Assembly: GCA_947177165.1 (NCBI GenBank)
Contig: CAMWTP010000010.1
Location: 29,958-93,957 of the forward strand
DNA from: an uncultured Lachnospiraceae bacterium
GTDB taxonomy: Bacteria > Bacillota > Clostridia > Lachnospirales > Lachnospiraceae
Length of the DNA stretch: 64,000 bases
Direction: 5' to 3'
The notes beneath the pieces are model-generated. The model saw nothing but the letters and a program-made list of their open reading frames with translations, did no database searches and was not told the DNA's origin. This document shows positions 47,911 to 58,108 of this stretch, piece after piece. The position numbers were made by a program, and so were the translations under genes. Within the stretch, counting starts at the first letter, position 1, and every line of letters begins with the position of its first letter.

Positions 47911-49389
47911 TTAAAATAAATCTTTTAATTCCTCATATTTCTCTCTATAATAATTTATTAACTTACTTCCAAAGGAAGACTTGAGTTGCCAAGAGGGAGG
48001 TAATAGAGTTGCTCCATATATTTTAGTATTAATTTCCGTATTTAATAAACGTTTTAATCCTAGTATTTTACAAAATTTTTCTCCTTGCAACGTCGAGGCT
48101 TCTGTAATAATATTTGTAATATAAATTTCTCTTTCGCAAGCTAATTCCATCATCATTTTAAGTAATGCATTATATAACTTATTGAAAGCAGAAGTGTTTT
48201 GATAGTCTGGATGTATACATACACAGGCAATATATAATTTATAAAAATCGGGGATATCATATTTCCTTAAATTATCAATAGATAAATCATTATCTTTAAA
48301 ATATCCAGACTGAATATCTTCATATAATTGTTCAGTAACTGGTAAAACAGTAAAATATCCAATTACTTTCTGAGTTACTGTACTTCTAATAGCAATATGA
48401 GTGTAATTATTGTATTGATACCATGCATATGTGATATGTGGTGGTGCAATCAAATCTTCTCTAAGAACTAATTGGTCTATTTCATACATTGTAACAAAAT
48501 CTTGATATGATAACTCGCCAGGCCATACTATTTCAAATTTATCTTGAGGTATTATTTTGTTATGTAGTAAATACTTTGAATACCAATCCAGAACTGCTGT
48601 CATGCTCATTTCCGCAAGCTTTTTGCGATCTGCATCATTAGTTAATAAAGACATATTTGTATCTAAGGCTGGTGTACTTAAAAGTTTTAAATGTTCATAA
48701 ATGTTCTCTGTTAATCCAATAGAAGACACTTTTACTAAATCTAATTTTCCAATAGTAGTATCAATGGAATTCCCTTTAATAGGAAGTCGCATAAACAAAT
48801 CATCAATAATAGTTATCGCTATCTGTGAAGCATGCAAAACAGCAGCACGAACATTTATTTGAACAATCTGTTCATATTCACTTAATAATATACTAATTGT
48901 ATTTGCAGTAGGTGTGTCACACGAATTAAATTTCTTAACTACTTTTTGAAAAGATATTGTCGGAAAATCTTTCTCATATCTTTTTTTGATTTGAATAATA
49001 TTTTCATATAATTCATCAACACAAATACTTATATTATTAGAATCTAGTTTAAGAAATTTTAATGTTAATAATGTTGGAAAACGTTGTGCAACATCTTCTA
49101 TAGAAACATCGCATAATACCGGTATTAAATTATTTTTGTTAGTTTTTCCTAATGCAAGACCAATCTCTACAGGAGTCCAAAAACTCTTGAAGAAAGATGG
49201 AGTAATAATGAGAATAGTACATAACGCTGTTGCAACTCCTTTTTCTACAGCATCCAAAATAGTGTCCCCAGCTAAGATTTCAGCTGCATCTAGCCAAACA
49301 TCAATGTTTTTCTTTTCTAATTCTTGTACTAATTCATATACAATTTTTTCTTTATCCTTTGACGAATGCGATATAAAAGCATCAAACAT
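47911..49389 (-). CDS. TIR-domain protein fused to a GNAT-like acetyltransferase domain
   Basis: A 492-residue protein. Residues 1-120 are a TIR domain: FISHSSKDKE box 1, VWLDAAEILAGD, and the FWTPVEIGLAL segment whose Glu75 matches the catalytic NADase Glu of TIR enzymes. A helical middle (about 140-270) follows. The C-terminal part (about 300-460) looks GNAT-like: IACVCIHPDYQN strand, a long helix, then GEKFCKILGLKRL; the usual glycine-rich acetyl-CoA loop is not conserved. GAGGA precedes its ATG. TIR domains in bacteria often act in phage defence by NAD+ consumption, but this fusion and neighbourhood are not ones I know, so function is open. Confidence 0.75.
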   Translation of the reverse strand: MFDAFISHSSKDKEKIVYELVQELEKKNIDVWLDAAEILAGDTILDAVEKGVATALCTILIITPSFFKSFWTPVEIGLALGKTNKNNLIPVLCDVSIEDVAQRFPTLLTLKFLKLDSNNISICVDELYENIIQIKKRYEKDFPTISFQKVVKKFNSCDTPTANTISILLSEYEQIVQINVRAAVLHASQIAITIIDDLFMRLPIKGNSIDTTIGKLDLVKVSSIGLTENIYEHLKLLSTPALDTNMSLLTNDADRKKLAEMSMTAVLDWYSKYLLHNKIIPQDKFEIVWPGELSYQDFVTMYEIDQLVLREDLIAPPHITYAWYQYNNYTHIAIRSTVTQKVIGYFTVLPVTEQLYEDIQSGYFKDNDLSIDNLRKYDIPDFYKLYIACVCIHPDYQNTSAFNKLYNALLKMMMELACEREIYITNIITEASTLQGEKFCKILGLKRLLNTEINTKIYGATLLPPSWQLKSSFGSKLINYYREKYEELKDLF

Positions 49390-49451
49390 ATTTCATCCTC
49401 TGTAATTCCCCTTTATTTCTAGCTCTTTTAAACTGCACAAATATCTCCTTG

Positions 49452-49658
49452 TGAATTGCAAAATACCCCTTTACTACTTACCAACTATCAATAAACAGGA
49501 ATTATTCTTTATTTTGCTTTATTCAATTTAACCAATTTCCATTAAACTGACAGATAACTTTCAATTACCAATTATGAACTGTGAAAGAATAGACAAGTCA
49601 AAATGCATAGATTATTTCTAAACAGTTCCTTGATTCAATCGATAATACACGATTATCA
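49452..49658 (-). repeat. Right 207-bp inverted repeat of the TIR/radical SAM cassette
   Basis: Reverse complement of 44869-45075 with two differences. Its inner edge is 62 bases upstream of the TIR-GNAT start, so both cassette operons begin just inside a copy of the same sequence and could be driven by promoters in it. A TTGATA box with AT-rich sequence about 18 bases on points inward in both copies, but the -10 is weak. Confidence 0.95.
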
Positions 49659-50007
49659 GTCGATTTGTGTTTAAATGCATTATGTAAATAAGGTAGCAAT
49701 ATACATTATGTCATTAAAAACAAAGCTGAAAACATTTTTAGTCGGTGTGACTATCATATTCGTGTTTTTCTTGATACCTTCTTAAAATTAAAGTATACTT
49801 AAGATAGGTGAAAACGGATGATAATCTGAAATGAAAGAGGGATAATGTGGTTAAAGTTTATTTACTTCCTGCTGATGAGGGTGATGTTTGATGAGCATAA
49901 AACCCTATGCAGCACTGATGGTATTGACTCTTCAGGGTGCTTAATACCTCTATGAACAATTGTTTGATAAAAATCCCAAAATGATATAAGAAAGATAGGT
50001 GAAATGT
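49659..50007 (+). promoter_or_regulatory. Promoter and long leader of the STAND NTPase gene
   Basis: A sigma-A-type promoter, TTGATA (49771-49776), 17 bases, TATACT (49794-49799), lies about 210 bases before the NTPase start. The leader holds a short GTG frame (about 49848-49892) reading VVKVYLLPADEGDV, like the first strand of a metallo-beta-lactamase-fold protein, and another of 17 codons (49890-49943). They may be remnants of a lost gene or leader peptides. AGATAGGTGA occurs twice, the second time as the NTPase ribosome site. Confidence 0.5.
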
Positions 50008-53000
50008 ATGGGACAAAGTTTAAATCATGCAGGAGCTATCGCTTCGAATGCAGGAGATGATTTTCATTTGATCTGGGTTGGGAAAAAAGTGATTGAAATG
50101 TTAAAACCAGATAACGAATTGAGTGCTGTTGTAGTGGAAGGACCAGCATGGGAAGATTCTGTTGTAGTGGAAAATCAATCGTTATTGTATTCAATCGATA
50201 TGACAGAATATTATGGAGGAAAAAATTTTGATGCATCTAAAAGAGTTGTTTTTTCTCAATTGAAATATAGTGCCTATCTTCCAGAAAAAGAATGGAATCT
50301 TTCACGCTTATGTGCTTCTTCTGATGAAAAACAATCCAATTCAGTTATAAGAAGAATGGCTGATACTTATAAAGGTTTTGCAGAAAAATATTTAGATATT
50401 TCAGGAAAGATAGTTTTGAAATTTGTCAGTAATCAAGTATTGGCGCAAGATTTAAAGGAAAGTATCGCTGAGTGCAAAAAAATATTAAGCAAGAAATTGT
50501 ATAAACAAGCAGCCGCATTAATTAATAAATTGAATGAGCAACATAAAAATATAGTAAGTACAATTTATAAAACATCCAAACTATCATCCGAACAGTTTAT
50601 TGGATTTGTACAGGTCCTTGATTTTGGTGATTGTGGTACAGGAGTCAGGCAAATACACGAAATCGAAATAATGCGGCAGATTGGAATTTGGGGATTTCAC
50701 AATCAAAAAAGTTCTTATAATAATTTGATAATGGCAATTAGAAAGTGTATGCTTCCAGAAGGGAAAGATACCATAATAGATAAAAATTGGGTAAAATCCG
50801 TTTTGGAAATAGATGAAAGAAATATCTTTCCAGCACCATCCAGAGTAATGCCTCCAAATGTAAAATATATTGTGAAAAGGGGAGAAAAAGATACAGTTGC
50901 GCAGTTTTTAAAGAATACAAAACGTTGGACATGCTTTTATGGTATAGCAGGCGCTGGTAAGACCACATTTGTTGGAAATATTGAAAAATATTTACCTAAA
51001 GAGTCAGTTGTCATTTTGTATGATTGTTATGGGGGAGGAACTTTTTTACAACCAGATCAGCCCAGGCATAATAAAGAAATTGCCATACGACAAATATGTA
51101 ATATGCTAGCTCTTAAATGTAAAACGGAATTATTGCTTGGAACTATAAATGAGGAGCATTTGTGGTGGGATGCCTTAAAAAAGAGGTTGATTCAAGCATC
51201 CCAACTTGTGTATGAGAAAAATTCCGAGGCTTTGGTGGTGGTTATTATTGATGCTGCAGATAATAGTATATTTGCTGCAAATACAATGAAACAGAAGTGT
51301 TTTTTGCGTGAATTGTTAGAATTAGATTTACCAAAGAATATACGAATAGTAGCTACGGCAAGGACAGAGCGAATGTCGTCGCTGCCGGAAATTGAAAAAG
51401 CAGAGAAACTGGAGATTCCCTTATTCAATAAAGAAAATAGTTTGGACTATCTGAAGGCAAAATTCCCTGAAGTGACAAATGAAATAGGTGAGGAGTTTCA
51501 TGAGCTTACAAACGGGAATCCCAGACTTCAGAATTATATAGTGTCAACTACGAAGGAATTGGATAAGGCATTAGATTTTGTACGTCCTGATGGTAAAAAA
51601 CTGGAGGATATTTTTGACGGTTTTATTGAAGCTGTCAAAAAGCAGTATATTGGTGCTTATAATATTGATCTGGTCTTTTTTGCAGCCAGTAGAATGATAC
51701 GTCCTGTTCCAATCGAAATCATATGTAATATATGCGGTATTTCTTTTGAAATGCTTAATAGTATTTGTGTAGAATGCCATTATGGACTTTACAATAAGAA
51801 CAATCAGCTGTCGTTCAGAGATGAGGATTTTGAGAACTACCTTCAATCAAGGTTTAGTGACAGTGAGTATTTTATGTCAAAAATAGCGGATTATTTATAT
51901 GCAAAACGAAATGAGGATGCGTATTGTGCAAGATATGTTCATTTGTTTTTGGATGCGGCAAATCAGTTTGAAAAAATAATCCAAATCAGTTTGAATGAAG
52001 AAGTTGACGGAACAAGTGTAGGAGTAGCTCAAAGTAATAAAGTCATGTTGGCAAGGATTAATACTGCTCTGGCGCGTTCGGAAATACGCAGGGTTGATGT
52101 TTATAAATTGATATATAGGCAAGCTGATTTTTGTGCGGGAGAAGATTCTTTATCAAAACTATTGTTTGAGGCACCAGAAGAAATTAGTATTTTTTGTGAT
52201 GAGATGTCAATTCGTAGTGTTATAGCTTCTTCTGATAACAGCTTTGCAGCGTTGGGAAGAAAGGCATTATTGTCTGCTAAATTACCAGATGGCAAGGAAA
52301 ATGCAAAAGACTATATTAATATGTTTACTCATAAATTGTATAAGTATTATGGGACGAAAAAAGAGGACAGAATTGTAGATCGTCCGCGGAAAGATGATAT
52401 TGTAAGAATTGCAGAAACATTGCTGATATGTGGTGATATAGATCAAGCATGTTGGTTGCTGGAAGGGTGGAATCCGAAAAAGGCTGCTATACCATATGTA
52501 AATAGTTTTTTTAAAAAGCAGCTTGTATACAAACACCAAACAGATGTTAGAAATTTATTGGAGCGAAAATGGTCTTTGCCAAACTTGCTTTCAATCATTT
52601 GTGCTTTTATAACGAATAGGAAAGTAGTGCCATGTGATTTGGCACAAAAAATAGATAATGCTTTTGACAGAATGAAAATGATACCATTAGACAGGTTTTC
52701 CTTTGAAAATGTTATTCAATATTTTGAATATAAATGTGCAGAATATCATGAAAAGAACAGAGTGGGCAGCTGGTTGGAAAAAATTGTAAATAAGCCGAGT
52801 ATTTCTTCGGATATGTCTTTTTGGAATGATGAAGGAAGTAGACAGCTGGAGTTATGTTTTCGTTACTATGCATTGATATGTGTTTGTCAAAACTGTAATA
52901 TTAGGGTGGAAGAATTTTATGTAAGGAAAGAGTCGGAGCGAAAGAAAGATTGGTATGACAACGATAGTAATTTGGAAAAATATAAATTTTTATACGAGTT

Positions 53001-56000
53001 CTTTTTATTTCGAATGAAAGGATGGGAGGATGGAACAGATAATATAGACACATATATAAGTGAAATATACCAGAAACTTGACAGATATAGTTTTTATGTG
53101 TCTATGAATATTGAAGATCAATATTTATATGAGAAAGCGGGTATAGTATTTCTTGAAGGAATCAGTAATATAAAGAATATATCAGAAAAAATGTGTCATA
53201 CATACGTTTCAAAATTATTTAAGGGTTCATGGCGTAGAGAGTTTTATTTAAAAGCAACTGATATACTTTCAAATGATAGAAAGATGTATAATGAGTGCTT
53301 GTTTGTTCTAAATAAGATTGATAAAATGATGACGGATAGCCCTGAATATGCAGAAGGAATGGTTAATACATTTTTGCATTGTACAAAGGTGGCCTCCAGG
53401 ATTGATCAGCTTATTGGAAAGAAATATTTTAGGAAGGCGGTAGCAAGCACCAAGCAAGCTGATACATATTCTTATCGTAAAATTGAACTAATCCATGGAA
53501 TAATTTCTAATTGTAAAGGTGAGAATAAATGTAATAATGAAGTATTGGCATATAAGCTTGCCGGGATATGTGAGAATTATTTGCGAACTCTGGATGATAC
53601 AAAGAACTTTCCCTATGAAAAGATGATAGCTGCATGTACACTTTTGGGGGATAAGGGAGTTTGGAGTACCCTGTGTAGAATGGATGATAGGAATGAATAT
53701 AATTGGCTTGCAATCGAAGATACACTTCCCTATGTATTACGCACTTTGTTAGATAAGAAAAAGATGGATATTTGGCAGGCAATTGCATTATCTATTTTTT
53801 TGCTTCCGGAACGAGCAAATGAATACTATATGTTGATGCAGAAAGTGTTAGGCACATTATATGGAACTAAACTGAATAAAAAACGTAATATTTTAAAGCT
53901 TGTCATAGATGATATTTTGTATAATGTCCCAATGAGTGACAAAGAGAAGTTCATATATTGCTTTATGGAGTATCTTGATAGAAATCCAACAGATCCCGAG
54001 TTGGATGTTAGGGAAATTGTGGATATGAATGAATTCCTTAACAGAATAAAATCAGAACGCAGTATGAGTGAACATGATAATTCATCTATTACAAATTCCC
54101 ATGATGGAGAATTAATGGAATCATTAAATAAATTGCAGGATAATGATTGTGTATCCGGAGTGAAAAATGTACTTGACCATATGGTTTGCAGGGATGGCAA
54201 GTATAATATTTATCAGTTGAATTATGTTGCAGACTATGTTGAAGAAAAAGCATATTTAATGGATATAAATCATTGGAGAAATGATTTTGATACAAGGCGG
54301 AATTATTATATCAAGTTGGCGGGACGGTTTATTAACGATTATTGGGATAATTCAATTTACGAACAAGCGAATAGGATATTCAAATATTCATTGGATGAAA
54401 AGTTTACATTTATGACGCAGTTTTTGAAACAGAATCATTTGTTTAGTGCGGATGAATATATTCAGGCTCTGCAACTTATGGCAGAGTGTCTTGAACCGCA
54501 GGAAGCAATTGAATTATTAGAGTGGATCATCAAAATAGAGTGGGAAAAATGTTGTGCGGCTTATAGTGGTTCTGTTTCAGAGTTCTTAGGAATAGTTGAT
54601 GCCAATACTGAAAGAAAAGAGACTGATTTTTATATAGCCATGTTTTTGTGGAGGATGTTGGGACATCCTGATAAGAAAAACCGATATAGGGCACAACATG
54701 TTATTTGGCGATACATTGTATTTGAGGACGCTATTTTATCATATTTTTATGAATTTTACAATGAAAATAGTTTTTCCAAACTGTATCTTGATAAAGGTAA
54801 TTATTTTTTGTGTGAATCTGCTCAAATTAGTTTTTTAGAAGCATCACTCTATATAGCGGATCGTGCTCCGGCTGTTTTGGAAACACATTATCAATTTTAT
54901 GAGAATATTGCTTCGAGTAAAGGGGTTCAGCATGCACTAAAACGTCATCTGGCTATAAAGATATGTAAGAAAATAAAACCTATCTGTAATGTAATAGAAA
55001 AGGTATCATTGGATGATTGTGAAAAATGTATTTATACAGAAAATGTTAAAGGAATGCGCAGGTATGAACGGGAACAGGGCAGCAATAAAAAGCTTCATTT
55101 TCATATAGACACTATGAACACAACTAGGTATTGGTATGATGACGTTGCAGAGATTTTTGGGTGCACTCAAGGGGAAGTGACCGAACTGTGTGATTTTTAC
55201 ATAGCGAATGAATTACAAATTACAGATTTAATGGCTGATTCATGGCAACAAAAATATTTCAGGAGACAAGATTATGGAAGGGCATATAATGATCATGGTG
55301 CAATTCCCTCCTATGAAACATTAAGGAAGTACGCAGAATGGCATTCCATGTTCTATGTAGCGGATTATTTACGATGTTCAAGGTCGGTTGTGGAAGACGA
55401 AGATATTAATTACAATTTGTGGCTAGATCAATTTATTCCTGGTCAAAATGATGTATGGACTTATGAAATGCGTAGTTACCCTCCTTTGAAAAGGCTTCTT
55501 TGGGAACCGGAATTTTTGTCTGGAAGGAAAGGAAAAGAAGGCTATAAAATTCCAGAGAATTTTGTAACTATGATAATGGAAGAAAGTCAAGATGTAATAT
55601 TAAGTCTAGAATGTAGCAATAAAGATAAGCAATGTCGAAAATATGTTTCTGTTATCAGTATTGTAATACAAAATAAGGATTTGGAGAAATTTATTATGAA
55701 ATCAAAAAAAGATCCCTATGTCATTTATGATTTTTTATATAGAGATGAAGACTGGGAAAATAGTAAGAGTTCTTTTGCATATCCTACATGTATAGATAAG
55801 GAGTCTTTTTCGGACAAAGCGTCAGATATGAAAGATCCGTTGTCTAAAGGCCATTTGGAATTGCAAAATTGTGTTAAATGTTTATCAAAGGATGTATTTC
55901 AGGATTTAAAAGAGCCAGATTATAAAGAATTGCGTCCAAGAGAAAACATGATAGATAAATTTAAGTTTTGTAAATGGTGCGAACCAGAAACGGAAAGCGG

Positions 56001-56214
56001 ATATGATAAAGTTGGAACTTTTGGTTCTTGGCTTTCTGTGGAGAAGGATTATATGTTGTCTGTTCTACAGAAAAATTTATGGACATTGGTTTGTAAAATT
56101 GTTGTAGAGCTTGAGGACGAATATAACAGTTACAAAATGGTTCAAGAAAAAGTCAAACAGGAATTCCTTTGGTTGATGAAAACAGATGGTAGTATTGAAA
56201 TTGTAAGATTGTAA
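50008..56214 (+). CDS. Giant STAND NTPase with N-terminal nuclease-like domain (Avs-like)
   Basis: A 2068-residue protein. Residues 1-200 resemble a Cap4/Mrr-type restriction-endonuclease fold with Glu44, Asp50 and the QLK motif at 84-86. A STAND NTPase follows, with Walker A GIAGAGKTT (about 312-320), Walker B VVVIIDAADN (about 408-418) and an IRIVATARTERM sensor. The remaining 1500 residues are helical and repeat-like, as expected for a ligand-sensing domain. Avs proteins use this plan to recognise phage proteins and then cut DNA. The length is at the upper end for that group. ATG 50008 is chosen for the AGATAGGTGA site. It is moderately AT-rich and stands alone. Confidence 0.75.
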   Translation: MGQSLNHAGAIASNAGDDFHLIWVGKKVIEMLKPDNELSAVVVEGPAWEDSVVVENQSLLYSIDMTEYYGGKNFDASKRVVFSQLKYSAYLPEKEWNLSRLCASSDEKQSNSVIRRMADTYKGFAEKYLDISGKIVLKFVSNQVLAQDLKESIAECKKILSKKLYKQAAALINKLNEQHKNIVSTIYKTSKLSSEQFIGFVQVLDFGDCGTGVRQIHEIEIMRQIGIWGFHNQKSSYNNLIMAIRKCMLPEGKDTIIDKNWVKSVLEIDERNIFPAPSRVMPPNVKYIVKRGEKDTVAQFLKNTKRWTCFYGIAGAGKTTFVGNIEKYLPKESVVILYDCYGGGTFLQPDQPRHNKEIAIRQICNMLALKCKTELLLGTINEEHLWWDALKKRLIQASQLVYEKNSEALVVVIIDAADNSIFAANTMKQKCFLRELLELDLPKNIRIVATARTERMSSLPEIEKAEKLEIPLFNKENSLDYLKAKFPEVTNEIGEEFHELTNGNPRLQNYIVSTTKELDKALDFVRPDGKKLEDIFDGFIEAVKKQYIGAYNIDLVFFAASRMIRPVPIEIICNICGISFEMLNSICVECHYGLYNKNNQLSFRDEDFENYLQSRFSDSEYFMSKIADYLYAKRNEDAYCARYVHLFLDAANQFEKIIQISLNEEVDGTSVGVAQSNKVMLARINTALARSEIRRVDVYKLIYRQADFCAGEDSLSKLLFEAPEEISIFCDEMSIRSVIASSDNSFAALGRKALLSAKLPDGKENAKDYINMFTHKLYKYYGTKKEDRIVDRPRKDDIVRIAETLLICGDIDQACWLLEGWNPKKAAIPYVNSFFKKQLVYKHQTDVRNLLERKWSLPNLLSIICAFITNRKVVPCDLAQKIDNAFDRMKMIPLDRFSFENVIQYFEYKCAEYHEKNRVGSWLEKIVNKPSISSDMSFWNDEGSRQLELCFRYYALICVCQNCNIRVEEFYVRKESERKKDWYDNDSNLEKYKFLYEFFLFRMKGWEDGTDNIDTYISEIYQKLDRYSFYVSMNIEDQYLYEKAGIVFLEGISNIKNISEKMCHTYVSKLFKGSWRREFYLKATDILSNDRKMYNECLFVLNKIDKMMTDSPEYAEGMVNTFLHCTKVASRIDQLIGKKYFRKAVASTKQADTYSYRKIELIHGIISNCKGENKCNNEVLAYKLAGICENYLRTLDDTKNFPYEKMIAACTLLGDKGVWSTLCRMDDRNEYNWLAIEDTLPYVLRTLLDKKKMDIWQAIALSIFLLPERANEYYMLMQKVLGTLYGTKLNKKRNILKLVIDDILYNVPMSDKEKFIYCFMEYLDRNPTDPELDVREIVDMNEFLNRIKSERSMSEHDNSSITNSHDGELMESLNKLQDNDCVSGVKNVLDHMVCRDGKYNIYQLNYVADYVEEKAYLMDINHWRNDFDTRRNYYIKLAGRFINDYWDNSIYEQANRIFKYSLDEKFTFMTQFLKQNHLFSADEYIQALQLMAECLEPQEAIELLEWIIKIEWEKCCAAYSGSVSEFLGIVDANTERKETDFYIAMFLWRMLGHPDKKNRYRAQHVIWRYIVFEDAILSYFYEFYNENSFSKLYLDKGNYFLCESAQISFLEASLYIADRAPAVLETHYQFYENIASSKGVQHALKRHLAIKICKKIKPICNVIEKVSLDDCEKCIYTENVKGMRRYEREQGSNKKLHFHIDTMNTTRYWYDDVAEIFGCTQGEVTELCDFYIANELQITDLMADSWQQKYFRRQDYGRAYNDHGAIPSYETLRKYAEWHSMFYVADYLRCSRSVVEDEDINYNLWLDQFIPGQNDVWTYEMRSYPPLKRLLWEPEFLSGRKGKEGYKIPENFVTMIMEESQDVILSLECSNKDKQCRKYVSVISIVIQNKDLEKFIMKSKKDPYVIYDFLYRDEDWENSKSSFAYPTCIDKESFSDKASDMKDPLSKGHLELQNCVKCLSKDVFQDLKEPDYKELRPRENMIDKFKFCKWCEPETESGYDKVGTFGSWLSVEKDYMLSVLQKNLWTLVCKIVVELEDEYNSYKMVQEKVKQEFLWLMKTDGSIEIVRL

Positions 56215-56503
56215 CAAGAAACGATGTAGTTACTCAATAAAAAGTATTTTTGCTAAATACTGTTAAACGGAATTTTCAATGGAGGGGGGGAAAACAGAAT
56301 TTCCCAAACAAAGGGATAAGATTGTTTTGAACATAACGCTATGTTTTCATTAAAAAGTGGCTTACAAGTACTATCTTTTTCGGCATAAGAATAATACAAT
56401 TATGCGAAAAGGTAGTGTAAAAAAGTTTGTGTTTTTGGAAAAAAATACCTCTTTTTTGGTAAGAATTAGTATATGACAATTTTTATCGAAAAGGAGTATT
56501 TTT
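56215..56503. other. Intergenic stretch before the IS256-type transposase
   Basis: No gene is seen. It should hold the left end of the insertion sequence, but I could not match a convincing terminal inverted repeat with the downstream side. AAAAGGAG sits before the transposase ATG. Confidence 0.4.
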
Positions 56504-57718
56504 ATGCCAGTAGCAAAGGAACAAATTCGACAGATTATTGCAGATAACAACCTAAACAGTGTAGCTGATGTCTACACTCTGCTCAGGGACAGCTTCAAGG
56601 ACATACTTCAGGAACTTATGGAAGCTGAACTGGATGCCTCACTTGGTTATGAAAAAAATCATAAGGGTGATGTCAGGACATCCAACAAGCGTAATGGACA
56701 TTCCTCCAAAACACTCAAAAGCCAGTATGGTGAATTCCAGATTGATGTCCCAAGGGACCGTGACGGTGAATTTGAGCCGAAGCTTATCCCCAAATACCAG
56801 AGGGACATATCCGGCATTGAGGAAAAAGTAATCTCCCTTTATGCAAAAGGCATGAGCACAAGGGATATCCATGACCAGATCCAGGAACTTTACGGGATGG
56901 AACTGTCGGCTCAAATGGTCAGCAAGATTACGGACAGGATACTCCCAGAGGTTAAAGAATGGCAGTCCCGCCCCCTGAATCCGGTCTATCCGTTTGTATT
57001 CATGGACTGCATCCATTACAAAGTCAGGGAAGACGGACGCATACTGAGCCGTGCCGCCTACATTGTACTTGGCATCACCACAGACGGCTATAAGGAAATC
57101 CTGAGCATCACCGTAGGTGCCAATGAGACCAGCAAATTCTGGCTGGGGATGTTAAATGACCTGAAAAACCGCGGCGTGCAGGATGTACTGTTCTTCTGCG
57201 TGGACGGGCTCTCAGGATTTAAGGAAGCAATAAGCGCAGTCTATCCGGATGCACAGATCCAAAGATGTGTCATCCATATGCTGCGCAACTCTTTCAAATA
57301 TGTAAATTACAGTGACCTGAAAAAGTTTTCCTCCGATTTCAAATCAGTATACAATGCCCCCAGTGAGACAGCTGCCCTGTCGGAACTGGAGAAGATCAGG
57401 GAAAAATGGGGAAAGAAATATCCCTACGCAGTCAGTAACTGGGACAATAACTGGGAAGATGTCAGTTCCTTCTTCCAGTTCTCTGGTGATATCCGGCGCA
57501 TCATGTATACCACCAACATCATAGAAGGGTTAAACCGCCAGTATAGGAAAGTTACAAAGGCAAAGAGTGTGTTTCCAAGTGACAGCGCACTGGAGAAGAT
57601 GCTTTATCTTGCAAGTGGGAATGTAGTCAAAAAATGGACGCAGCGTTACAGGAACTGGGACCGGGTATTGAACCAGCTGACCGTACTTTATGGGGAACGC
57701 CTCACCCAGTACCTGTAA
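56504..57718 (+). mobile_element. IS256-family (mutator-type) transposase gene
   Basis: A 404-residue full-length transposase of the IS256 family. The DDE residues are likely the Asp in VFMDCIHYK, the Asp in FFCVDGLSGF and the Glu in TTNIIEGLNRQYRK, the last being the family signature. Upstream, SAQMVSKITDRI forms the DNA-binding helix region. No frameshift is present, so it may be active. GC content is higher than in the preceding NTPase gene, marking a separate arrival. The ends of the element could not be fixed. Confidence 0.92.
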
Positions 57719-58108
57719 ACGCAAAAGCCGGAACAGCCTGCCAAATACCACAGACTGTTCCAGCCTTATTCCATCGACATTAGCAGTATTGCCAGAAATC
57801 CCCATTCTTATTCCTGAGACCGGGTGTGGGCAGAGCCCACAAAAATCTTCCTTACTGCTGATGTCTTGATTAGTGTGCAAAAAAACAAAAAAGATGTATA
57901 AAAGCATAATTACTGGCAATACTATTATTGGATAAAGAAATTCGACAACATAAAATCATTCATATACGACAACATTTTTCTACATATCTAATTCATATCA
58001 AGAAAAATTTTTATTCTTAGACACAAGATTTTTTACAGCCTCTGCGAAAATAGGCATGAAGGCATCATTCCGAATGGTTTACTCCATTCAGAATGATGCC
58101 TTTTCAGT
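57719..58108. other. Intergenic stretch with hairpins after the transposase
   Basis: No gene. GGAACAGCCTG/CAGACTGTTCC (57730-57740 with 57751-57761) forms an 11-base stem around 10 bases just past the transposase stop, and GTGGGC/GCCCAC (57826-57840) a smaller one. Neither has a T-run. An AATGATGCCTT/AAGGCATCATT inverted repeat at about 58057-58102, with a TTTTT-rich flank, lies at the 3' end of the recombinase gene and could serve as its terminator. Confidence 0.45.

Noticed and set aside
56215..57910. Terminal inverted repeats of the IS256-type element
   Set aside because: AT-rich stretches on both sides are vaguely similar, but I could not align a convincing repeat or target duplication.
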